From Agrypnia vestita (taxonomy: Eukaryota > Arthropoda > Insecta > Trichoptera > Phryganeidae), in contig JADDOH010011108.1 of NCBI GenBank assembly GCA_016648135.1, forward strand, positions 1 to 64,000: a stretch of DNA of 64,000 bases, given 5' to 3'. Below the pieces are notes generated by a model. That model worked only from the letters and a program-made list of their open reading frames with translations. It searched no databases and had not been told where the DNA came from. The translations under genes were made by a program, and so were the position numbers. Shown in pieces: positions 1 to 8,984 of this stretch. The first letter of the stretch is position 1, and each line of letters starts with the position of its first letter.

Positions 1-1064
1 TTTTTCCTTTGCAAGAAGTATCCAAATTTCGAAAAAAATGGTAATCTGTTGGGGCAAGGTCCGGAGAGTACGGTGGATGTCTTAGACATTCCAATTGAAG
101 CTCCTCTAATTTGGTAGCCGTCTGTTGTGCAGTGTGTGGTCTAGCGTTATCATGAAGCAGCAGTGGCCTAGAGCGATTAACCAGCCTCGGTTGTTTAGCA
201 GCTAGCTTTTCCATCATGGTTTGCAGTTGCTGATAACAGACATCTGCCGTAATCGTCTGGCCAGATTTAAGAAAGCTGTAGTGAACGACACCAGCACTAG
301 TCCACCAAACGCTCACAAGTAACTTTTTGGAGTCAATTTTCGCTTGGGGCATGGTTTGGCTGGTTCGGCAGGGTTCAGCCATTGCGATGAACGCTTTCGA
401 TTATCGTACAGGATCCACTTTTCATCACAGGTAATGATTCGATTTAAAATCCCTTCATTATTGTGCCGGTTGAGTAATGCAACGCAGCAGTCAACGCGCG
501 TTTGTTGATTTGCTTCACTCAATTCGTGATGTACCCACCTTTCAAGCTTTTTCACCTTACCAATTTGCTTCAAGTGGATTAAAACAGTTTTATCACTAAC
601 ACCGCAGCCTGCAGCTAACTCGGATGTGGTTGCGATGGATCCGCTTCCACAATAGCCTTCAATTCTTCATTATCAACTTTGGTCTCCGGCCGTCCACGGG
701 GCTTGTTCTGCAGGTCGAAATTTCCAGAACGAAAACGTTGGAACCAAAAACGCACTGTGTTTTCTTTTGCGGCACCGTCGCCATACACATCATTAATCCT
801 TTGAGCCGTTTCTGCAGCACTGGTGCCACGGTGGAACTCGTACTCGTAAATAACGCGATATTTCAAGTTTTTCATTTTGTAAACTGAGTGACGCAAAGAA
901 AAAAACAATTGAGGAAAAAACAAATGAATTATAATTTTCAAAACACAAATACATGAGTAAATTAGCTGTATAAATTTGGATTTGGAATTCCTAACCAAAG
1001 AGAAGATATTTGAGATGAAATTTGCCAGTACGGCAAAACGCCAATTTCATATGTAAGGACCTAA
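1..1064 (-). pseudogene. mariner transposon (cecropia-type), frameshifted transposase, cut by the window edge
   Basis: Relic of a DD34D mariner transposase read right to left. The N-terminal helix-turn-helix part lies at about 616-873, starting MKNLKYRVIYEYEF and including RFWFQRFRSGNFDLQN. The middle part (315-573) holds the first catalytic Asp in ITCDEKWILYDN. The third part (1-312) has HDNARPHT and YSPDLAPTDYHFF, with 34 residues between the second and third Asp. The three parts are in different frames, so at least two frameshifts have inactivated it. It would have cut and pasted DNA at TA sites. The C-terminal end and the other inverted repeat lie beyond position 1. Family assignment is from motif recognition; decay is seen directly. 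Confidence 0.92.
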
Positions 1065-1066
1065 TA
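1001..1066 (-). repeat. mariner terminal inverted repeat and TA target site
   Basis: Read on the minus strand, the element starts at 1064 with TTAGGTCCTTACATATGAAA, the typical end of cecropia-group mariners. It continues to about 1001 and is followed outside by TA (1065-1066), the expected target duplication. The partner repeat is outside the window. Confidence 0.8.
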
Positions 1067-1836
1067 TGAGTGTACAGCACTGTCCCATTAAACACATTAA
1101 AAAATCAAGTTTGTTATTTTTACGTTTTAGTTACTCAGTTTTATGTAGGTACCTGTATTACCTATTATTTTCCGAAATACCCTGAACTCAAATGTCATAA
1201 TATCTTCTTGCTTACCATAGTGTACATCTACTGAAAAAAAAACAAGTTTGATACTATAAGAAACTCTCTTAAAACTTAGGACTTCTTTATAGACTAAAGA
1301 AGTACTTCAAAAATAAAATCAAATATACAAATCTGTGATTTCTATAACCGGCGTGAAAAGGCACAGCCTCCTACAATACAGCAGAAATGAACTGTGTCAA
1401 AGCCGGTGGATTACTGTTGCTTCAGTCAAAGGCAAACACGACGTTGACATCCAAGGAAATAATAATGTTGGCTTTGTTCCCATTTTTGATATTGAAATGT
1501 CTCTGGCCAGTGAAATAAAATCCATGTTTATGTAAACAGAATAATACATTTCCTCAGAGACAATTTGCATTTCATTTTAAATTCCTCGGAATGTATTAAA
1601 CGAGACAAATAAAATACGCAAGAAGAAGTCCCGGATTTGCACGAGACAGACAAATTGTTTACATTAAATTTTGAGTTATTTGTTGATCCGGGACACAGCC
1701 CCTGCGGAAATTTATACAGAAATATTAAACCTTAAAAATTGATAAGATATTGTATACAGTGGGGTCTCATATGTATACAGATTGTAAGATATTGTATACA
1801 GAGGTATTATTATAAAAAATTGTGTACAGAGGTGCT
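1067..1836. other. no gene seen
   Basis: AT-rich sequence with no convincing coding region, RNA gene or terminal repeat. At 1747-1835 the motif GTATACAG recurs several times in loosely repeated form, but no clear unit could be defined. Confidence 0.5.
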
Positions 1837-2330
1837 CATAGGTTGTCGCAAAAATTTTAGAGGTGGATTCCTGCTTTGATAACGAGTGGAAATGTTCAAG
1901 CAACCATGACCTAATATCAGCAGCTATGGAGATACGCTATTTCAAAGTTTGCATTTTTTTTTTCAATATTTTTGGCAAAAAGTACAAGTGTCATTGCAGT
2001 AACTTAAATCAATTATGAAAAAATTATTAGCATTGATACAAATCGAATAAAAGAATAAAAACCTTGCAAAAAATATACTTTTTTACGACAATCAAGGCAG
2101 GAATTTACCATTAAAGTATTGTGGACTAGATCTGTCACACCCTGTATATTGTCGCTTATCTCCATAACTGCCGAAATTTCACCCAAAGTGTAAAGAATAT
2201 TTCATATTCAAAATCGAATGAACAAGACTCCCTGAAGTTTTAGCTACTAGCTACGAAATAACCTGTAAAAAAGTTTCTTGAGTGTTTATTTATTTTAAAA
2301 AATGATTGCTTATTCGTTGAGATAAATTGC
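1837..2330. repeat. foldback family A, diverged copy
   Basis: Shares a chain of motifs with the intact copies near 28.5 and 61.5 kb: TTCAAGCAACCATGACC, AATATCAG, GGAGATACG, TTTGCATTTTTT, CAGTAACTTAAATC and AATAAAAACCTTGC. The right part (2090-2330) carries inverted pieces such as AATCAAGGCAGGAAT and ACACCCTGTATATT. No coding capacity is seen. It is a decayed non-autonomous repeat. Confidence 0.6.
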
Positions 2331-2640
2331 AGAAGTTTCACCGAGACGAAGCTATTTACATGAGAAACGTGTAGGATGATCCAGAGCTTACAATCAGTAT
2401 GAGCTGGCTTAAGGGGTCGCTCTACACAATGCGACGTTCACCAATTCCACCGTAAGAACATCGACACATTATCTTAATTTTTTTGAAGTTGTATGTATGT
2501 TTAAAAATTGAAAATCTTTCATATACATGAAGGGATTTTTGCTAGAGGCATCGCATCTGTGGTCCTTCTCGCGAAATAATATGCATAGATTTCTCTATAT
2601 TTTTGGAGTGGAGTATTTAGCCATGTTATTTTTAATGTAC

Positions 2641-3033
2641 ACAGGGTTATTTGGAAAACATTAATAACCTCCAGGGCTATATTCCTGCCTTGATTATAAG
2701 TCGAAAATGTTCAAGCAACCATCACCTTATATTATCAATAGTTAAGGAGAAATGCGACTTATAGAATTTGCATTTTTTTCAATATTTCTGACTTATGTTT
2801 TGTAAAACATTGAACTATCACTACAGTAACTTAAATTATTATATCGAATATGAATATTTCATTCCCTTTAATACAATTCAAATAAAATAATAAAAACCTT
2901 CGAATTCCAATTGGAATGTCTGCAGTGTTTTTATCATTTTAATTAAGTTGTATTGAAACGAATGAATTTTTCGTAATCGACATTAGTTACTGTAATGATG
3001 AGGTTATTAATGTTTCCAAAATAACCCTGTATA
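2641..3033. repeat. foldback family A, hairpin copy with both ends
   Basis: Begins ACAGGGTTATTTGGAAAACA and ends with the inverse, TGTTTCCAAAATAACCCTGT, so the ends are inverted repeats. The arms contain the family motifs CCTTGATTATAAGTCG, TTCAAGCAACCATCACC and CAGTAACTTAAATT. The right arm is shorter than the left, so this copy has lost part of the centre. No open frame of note. Confidence 0.75.
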
Positions 3034-3117
3034 TGATATTCTTCCGAATTATACAACCAATTCATCAATAATTATATTATTCCCTTTAAAGTTGTTCCCA
3101 TCAGCCATAACACTTAA

Positions 3118-4019
3118 GGGGGGGGTAAGGTTTTTAACTTTTATTTTTAATTTTTTAAATTAATGTATAACATCGTAAGAATATTGTGTCAAAATTTCAA
3201 GTCAATCGGAGCAAAATTGACGAAATTATGAACATTTGAGCGATACTCAGACTGATTTTCTATACCTGCTCGGGCAGCTAAGAGACGCGCTCACCTGAGG
3301 ACTACCGGACGTGCTATTGTATTAGAAGAGTTTTGCGTAGACAAGGGCAAACAGATGCTGATGATGAAAGCTCTTTGCCGTGTGAACATGGCATCGACGA
3401 TTATGTGTAAGTATAAAATAAGTGTTGAGTTTTATTTTGAATTTTACAGTGTGCAAATCTTTAAATCGTTTTCCCCACATCTCACGTTTTCAAAGTTGGT
3501 GTCCATCATAACTTCAAAACTACTGCACCGATCCTTTTGAAATTTTGAACCCTATTTCTGTACATAATTTACGAGGTAACGCTGTAGAGTTTTTTTCAAA
3601 TTTGTTATTAATTTTTATTTTTTAACAACAAATTAGTCGATATTTTTCGCAAAAAATCGCGTTTTTCCCTTCAAAGTGTTCAAAGTGTCCAAAAAATTGA
3701 AAAATTGAAATTTCAAAAAACCCTCCCAGCGTTACTTGGCAAAATCTATTATATAACGAATGAACTTTGATTTTTTGATTTCAGATGATTTAGCACCAAG
3801 TTATGATAGACACCGCAATTCTACTTTTTTCCGAGACACGTCCGAATAATTGCTGCCATTGCCGTATTTTTTAATATTTCTTCTTGAAAATTTTACACAA
3901 TATTCTTCAAATATCATACTTTAATGTATCATTGGTTTTAATAAAGAGATTTTAACTGTGTCGTCACAAAAAATTCACAAAAACATGCCTTTTTTTGTAC
4001 GAATTAACCTTACCCCTCC
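3118..4019. repeat. TTAA-flanked non-autonomous DNA transposon, copy 1
   Basis: A 902-bp unit flanked on both sides by TTAA (3114-3117 and 4020-4023). Ends are short inverted repeats: GGGGGGGTAAGG on the left and CCTTACCCCTCC on the right. A second, very similar copy with the same flanks is at 21366-22275. TTAA duplication is characteristic of piggyBac and some Sola transposons; no transposase is present, so it would depend on another element. A short shared reading frame (3355-3540) containing CKYKISVEFYFEFYSVQ occurs in both copies but has no recognisable function. Confidence 0.78.
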
Positions 4020-4547
4020 TTAAATCTGCGTTTATTCCAATATTCGGAAACGCACTTTTCGATGACACAATGTTTATTTACTTTCTACTACGGTCGCTAA
4101 AATGTCGTTCTTTCGTAGTTATTTTCATCTCGGTGAAGAGGAAAAAGTCACAGGGAATCAAATCCAGCGAATACGGTGGCTGCAGTGTGCTGTTTTTACA
4201 TGATTTTATTTAACAATCTTTGTCTGTTTGTTGTGGTGGAAACATGTAATTGATTTTTCACCAACTTTCCGACTAGCTAGACCTCTGAAACTTTCAACAT
4301 TTACGGATAATGAGACTAAATTACGGGCGACTATACTTTATTAAATCATGTTAGACGGGATTTGATCGTTACTTCAATTAAAACGAATAATCACGTCACA
4401 CACAAGCGAGAGCCGCAGAAACAGCTGAAGAAAATGGCGTTGGAAAATTTGTTTTAAACTTTAAAACAACGTATATATATTTAAGAACACATTCATATTT
4501 GTGAAGTTGTAATTTTTCAGAACAAAGTTCTGTGAAATATTTAATAA

Positions 4548-5050
4548 CCAAATTAATTAATCAATTAGAAAGACATACAGAAAAATCGAATTCACGAAAA
4601 AATATTAGATTACTACTGGGATTCGAACCCAGGTCACCTCCTTTCCGGGGCCGGTGCTCTGACCACTAAGCTATAGCAACCCTCTATGTTTCCGTGAATA
4701 CATCGACCTTATGTGTAGTTCTTATTTTTATTAATTGATTAATTTTTATTTTTGTCCATAGAGCAATCCACTTTTTTGTTACGGGAGTTGAAATTACTTT
4801 GCAATGCCACCGCTAGATGGACGCCATGATTAATTGAATAAAAAAAAATTAATTAATTAATAAAAATAAGAACTACATATAAGGTCGATATATTCACGGA
4901 AACATAGAGGGTTGCTATAGCTTAGTGGTCAGAGCACCGGCCCCGGAAAGGAGGTGACCTGGGTTCGAATCCCAGTAGTAACCTAATATTTTTTCGTGAA
5001 TAAGATTTTTCTCTATGTCTTTCTAATTGATTAATTAATTTGGTTATTTA
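4548..5050. repeat. two tRNA-derived SINE copies in inverted orientation
   Basis: A minus-strand copy (4548-4748) and a plus-strand copy (4848-5050) mirror each other around a ~100-bp spacer. Each has a tRNA-like head followed by a shared tail with ATATTTTTTCGTGAAT and GTCTTTCTAATTGATTAA. A related single copy lies at 19440-19645. The shared upstream block AAGGTCGATATATTCACGG precedes the tRNA-like part in all three. This is a Pol III-type short interspersed element, non-coding and copied by LINE machinery. Confidence 0.75.
4911..4982 (+). repeat. tRNA-like SINE head (not a working tRNA)
   Basis: GTTGCTA pairs with TAGTAAC as a 7-bp acceptor stem, GCTT pairs with GAGC as the D stem, and CTGGG pairs with CCCAG as the T stem with box B GGTTCGAATCC. 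The anticodon stem is destroyed (only one of five pairs forms) and position 33 is C instead of the universal U, so it is a tRNA relic with a Pol III promoter and not a translating tRNA. The inverted twin is at 4609-4680 on the minus strand. Confidence 0.7.
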
Positions 5051-5205
5051 AAACAACGTGTTTAATATTTGGATGCTGCACGGTTGATGTGAAAAAATCA
5101 AGTACAAATGTATGCAATTAATGCGTATAAACGCATGTCTTCAAATATTTTTTTTGAATTACCTGTTTTCGATAAAAACTCATGAAATGAGATTTTTAAA
5201 AGCCT

Positions 5206-5305
5206 CGACAACCCTAGAACGTGCGTGAGAAGATCTATGAATGTAGCGAAGCAAAAGTGGTGTGCCAAGATAGAGGAATATGGCGTTCTATTATTGTGGC
5301 TAGCA
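5206..5305 (+). pseudogene. RTE-like LINE, last ~30 residues, frameshifted
   Basis: Matches the extreme C-terminus of the better preserved element at 15.0-15.8 kb: SEAKVVCQDRGIWRSI here against DEAKVVCQDRRVWRSI there. The preceding residues (RTCVRRSMNV) are in another frame, so there is a frameshift around 5240. Only the tail of the reverse-transcriptase protein is left. Confidence 0.7.
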
Positions 5306-5319
5306 TAGTCTACTACTCT

Positions 5320-5994
5320 CGTATAATCTACGAAATTCAGAGAAATTCTTCTCCTAAACACCACAAAGGAACAGAATCTTCTCGAGAGTTCGAAATAAAC
5401 AGCGTTTGGATATAAATACCGGGACAACGCCATGGCGCGAGAGTTCGTTTTGACAGATCGTTAAATGCGAAGTAAGTCTCGAGATGACGCGCGACGGTCA
5501 GGTGTATCCAATCGTGAAATTTCGAAGCGACAGATATCGAGCGAAATGAGGAAGCGAGTTCTTACCTAAGTGGCGAAGTAAATAAATGCGACAATTACGT
5601 GCGAGAATTAGATGGAATGTTTTAGTGAATGTTAAATAAAGTGTTCGTATACAAGTGATAAATAACGAAGCAGTGTGATTTCAAGAATAGTGTGTTAATT
5701 TAATTCGCGTCGCGAGACGACGCCTAGCGTGGCCAGTCGTGAATTGCGAAGCGATAAATAAAGCGAATAATCGAGCGAAGTCCCTAATTGTCGAAATAAA
5801 TAAATGCGATAAATACGTGTTACCTAGCGATTACATAGTGTTCAATTACGAAATAGTGGAATTTAAAGAATAACATTAAGTTTAATTCGTGTTAACTGAC
5901 TTTGTCCATTTAATAATTAATTAATTACTAATGAATAAATCGTTAATTAATTTCCAGTGTTTTCATTTGCCTCCCTAGCTACGACCATGTGACA
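5320..5994 (+). repeat. LTR-like sequence (solo LTR, family L)
   Basis: Has a promoter-like ATATAAATACC at about 5411. It then has a long stretch of short A-rich phrases (GCGAAGTAAATAAATGCGA, TTTTAGTGAATGTTAAATAA, GTGATAAAT) and ends ACCATGTGACA at 5994. The phrases and the end recur in the same order at 56899-57501 and in part at 62538-63034. No coding region, primer site or polypurine tract adjoins it, so it looks like a solo LTR. The left end is uncertain; class is inferred from layout. Confidence 0.5.
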
Positions 5995-6084
5995 ATATTT
6001 AAAAAATATTTATTTATAAGGACCATCATAAGGGTCAATACCTGTCGGCGGTCTGTTTGTTAAAAAATAAAAACAAAATGCTAT

Positions 6085-6285
6085 GTTTATCTTTCATTTA
6101 TATGAGAGGTAGAGTGAGTGGACTATCTAGGGCTCTCCAGGTCGCCCTGTACACGACGTTATACGGAGATGGCCCTTAAAGTAAAAAATGTCAACCTGGC
6201 GACGTATGAGTAGGACCGATATGGGAGCTTTCGCTCATAAAACGCTCCCGGAAATGCGGATTTTCATTGATCCAAATGCAAATGT
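6085..6285 (-). repeat. dispersed repeat shared with 23415-23580
   Basis: Read on the minus strand, GTTTTATGAGCGAAAGCTCC, ATCGGTCCTACTCATACGTC and CCAGGTTGACATTTTTTAC match the plus strand at 23.4-23.6 kb with few changes. Type unknown; no terminal structure or coding capacity is visible. Confidence 0.6.
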
Positions 6286-6397
6286 TTCCTTGTGAAATCG
6301 AAGCATTGAGAAGAAGAAGACATCAAGAATGTTCCAAGGTTTTCACGGTCACTCAGGACCTTCTGGCTTGTGACTTTTGGGGTATTATGCCACGACA

Positions 6398-6445
6398 CAT
6401 CAGCCCTGATAATGGACCCTGAAGTGGGATTTGAAACGTCTGCCA
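6398..6445 (+). ncRNA. hammerhead-ribozyme-like motif, variant core CUGAUAA
   Basis: CTGATAA (6406-6412) is followed by a foldable segment (GGACCC with GGGATTT), then GAAA (6434-6437), CG, T and C. This is the order of a hammerhead core (CUGANGA, stem II, GAAA, short stem III, UH). The G that should precede the last A of CUGANGA is A here, which should block cleavage. It may be a dead ribozyme or chance resemblance. The surroundings (6300-6490) have no gene. Confidence 0.3.
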
Positions 6446-6489
6446 GAAAGGTCGTGAAAAGGCAGCATAATACGCCAGAAGAAGGAATT

Positions 6490-7489
6490 ATCCTGCTGTC
6501 AAATAATTAAATAATTTTCTGAATTTTAGGATTTAACAGATCGTTCATTTGGAAGAAATAAATGTAGAACTAAAAAAAATCGTGTTTGATTATTATTGCA
6601 CAGATTAAAAGTAAAAGTTTTATGTATAAAAAATAAAAATAAAATTATCATCTTGGTCTTGCTAGTACGACGAAAGCTATAAAGATTCGAAGCAAAAGAT
6701 ATTTTACACAATAAAAAATATTTTGAATATATAATTTGTGATTATTGTCTCCTGACATAACAAGAAGCTCGAAGGACTTCCATTTCATACAGCATGACTT
6801 GAGTAGAGCTATTTATAATGAAATGATTCCAGAAAGGACAAAGGGTCTGTAATGAAACAGCTCTAATTTACAAGAAACGAAGTAGATGATTCCTCTTGAT
6901 CACGATGATCCTATATCGAGAACTATTCGGATCCTATATTTGGAACTGTTCGGATCCTATGTTCAGAACTGAAAAGAAGTATTCTCTGTGGTCATATTAA
7001 TAACAAATGAAGCACGGTTTGAACCTTTACTGGGATCTGAAAGGAGATACCTCCTTTAAGTCACACTAAATCCGAAATGAGTCAAACTCAAGATAAAAAT
7101 AACAGGGATGTTTCAACTTTCAAGTCTTTATTGAATTTGACACATTAAAAAATATTGAAAGGTCGCTAGATGGCGCCCTCCTACGATTCCATAAATAATT
7201 CGAACACCATCTGCTAGAGGGTACTCCAACGAGCACCTGAAATCAGTGTCAAAATTCTAATGTCCGTTACCGTGGTCTTAATATCGTCCCACTCTGATAG
7301 GTAGTGAAAATACCCAATATCGAATGATTGGGCTATTTGAGTAGTGAGAGATGCGACTGGGTGCATAAGTTTACTATTCCTATGTATATACATATTATTT
7401 ATTGAATTGGACTGTCTGTGCCCTTAAATAATTAAATATTAACTGGAGTGTACCCTCTTCTAACAACTGTATGGTGATACATTTTTTAT
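6490..7489. other. no gene seen
   Basis: AT-rich intergenic or intronic sequence. Some short local repetition (CGGATCCTAT at 6928-6960) but no coding signature, RNA gene or transposon ends that could be supported. Confidence 0.5.
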
Positions 7490-8070
7490 GAATTTTCACT
7501 AAAAATATTTCTCAAGATCTCATCGATGTATCCTACCATTCATAAAAGTCACTTGCACATCCCATACTTCTTTCGTCATCTTCCTTACTTTTCTATCAAA
7601 ATTATTGCATGTGGTTTGACAATCGAGCTAAATAGACTAATTTTCCTATAGTTCTCTCATTCCATTCTCGACCCTTTACTTTTTTATAGAGGCATAATGA
7701 CGGCCCTCCTCCAGTCTAACGGGATTTGGCTCTCTTCCAAATATTGATTGAAAGTGTAGCCAACGGCCTTTATTTAAAATGGAACATATAATTTATTTCT
7801 TACATACTTATTCCAGTTGCATCGTTTTTGTCATTCACATATATCGCAGTGAGCATCTCGAATTTTTATGTTTTATTTCGTACACATTCTTATAGTTGCC
7901 TTGATAGTATTGACACTATTGCTTTCAGCACCATACAGGTTTTTTTCACCTCTTTCCATAACGATTTCACACTTTCCTCTCTTTTCTTTCATACCATATA
8001 CGACTCTTCTCCTACAAGCGTGGTACAGATAATTTTCACTCGTGTATTCATCCCCACTCACTGTCAAGAA
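7490..8070 (-). pseudogene. LINE reverse transcriptase fragment, heavily decayed
   Basis: Minus-strand translation of 7600-7770 gives EESQIPLDWRRAVIMPL, a stop, KSKGSR, then NYRKISLFSSIVKPHAIILI. This is the conserved N-terminal reverse-transcriptase block of non-LTR elements (W..A.I.PL.KKG followed by NYR.ISLLS). Further left, MVGYIDEI resembles the F..GRS..DQI block. The part 7873-8067 (on the minus strand) is open but not diagnostic. Several stops and frame changes show it is dead. Confidence 0.7.
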
Positions 8071-8149
8071 AAAGTTTTCTTCTTTTCATTCATTGGTTCC
8101 TTTTTGATATGCATCATCTTAATGAAAATACAGGATATAACAGAATTAA

Positions 8150-8420
8150 TCCATGTGTTGTAGGTAGATTCCTGTATAAAGTAGAATCGAAAATGTTCAT
8201 CAAATCTAAAAGTTCTAAAATCAAACTATAATAAAATAAAAACTCGTTAAAAGTTCATTCACTTTAATACGAGGGAAATAAAAAAGTAAAGACTGCAAGT
8301 TCTGCAAAGTTTTAATCATTTTATTTGTGTTGCATTACAACGAATGAATTTGGAATAATTCATTTATGTTACTTTAAATTTTAGCGTTTTACAATCAGAA
8401 ATATTGAGAAAGGATGCTAA
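8150..8420. repeat. foldback family A, diverged copy
   Basis: Contains AGATTCCTGTATAAAGTAGA, TCGAAAATGTTCATCAA, AAAGTTCATTCACTTTAATA, then the inverted set TCATTTTATTTG, ACGAATGAATTTGG and ATCAGAAATATTGA. Order and orientation match both arms of the intact family copies, with deletions. Non-coding. Confidence 0.6.
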
Positions 8421-8523
8421 TTTTGAAGTCGATTTTTTTAATTTGACTATTTATATTTTAAATATTTGAAGCATTTATTTTGTGGTCAGGTATTTTAATA
8501 AAATGTTAGTATGTAACCACTTA

Positions 8524-8584
8524 CGGAGATGTTAAATCTACAGGTTTTGAGACGTACTCGTCTCTTCGTCAGGACTCATTAAGT
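8524..8584 (-). ncRNA. decayed hammerhead-like motif of a Penelope-type terminal repeat
   Basis: On the minus strand: CTGACGA (8566-8572), a 6-bp stem II (GAGACG with CGTCTC), then AAAA where GAAA is expected, then CCTGTA. The outer stem I pairs GAGTC before the core with GATTT after it (including G-U pairs). All parts are in hammerhead order except one substitution, the G of GAAA to A, a position needed for catalysis. Compare the intact motifs near 31, 33.8, 58.1 and 61.3 kb. Confidence 0.5.
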
Positions 8585-8599
8585 GTGAGGACATTTTCG

Positions 8600-8984
8600 A
8601 TTCATAATTTAGGCATGTATCTACCTGATAAATAAAATATATAAACTAGCTCCGTCACATAACATTAAACCGGGAAAAGAAACAGTTTTGTGACAACTTA
8701 GTTTGCAAAAATGCTAACCAGGCAGTGAATATGAAAGACCGAATACGGCGAGTTTCCGTCCATCGACCGTTCGCGTGTGAGCGTGCAACAAGCGATGGTG
8801 ATGCCGGTTTGTACAATCGTCTCGATCGGACAGCGTCAGTTGCAGTTTTTCTTTACAGTTATTCTACGCTAGTAAACTAAAGAGTAGAGTAGAAAGTAGT
8901 AAGGCAAATACCTTTTCCTCCACGGTATCGGTCCAATTTCGCGGCCCGTTTTGTGCGTTCCTCGGCCCTTCCGACTTGCTACGG
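8600..8984. other. no gene seen; locally GC-richer
   Basis: The stretch 8740-8850 is GC-richer than its surroundings (ACCGTTCGCGTGTGAGCG and similar) but has no extended frame or splice sites I could support. It leads into the tandem array. Confidence 0.4.

Noticed and set aside
4911..4982. Possible genuine tRNA gene
   Set aside because: Acceptor, D and T stems pair, but the anticodon stem does not and U33 is missing; two mirrored copies with a shared tail indicate a SINE.
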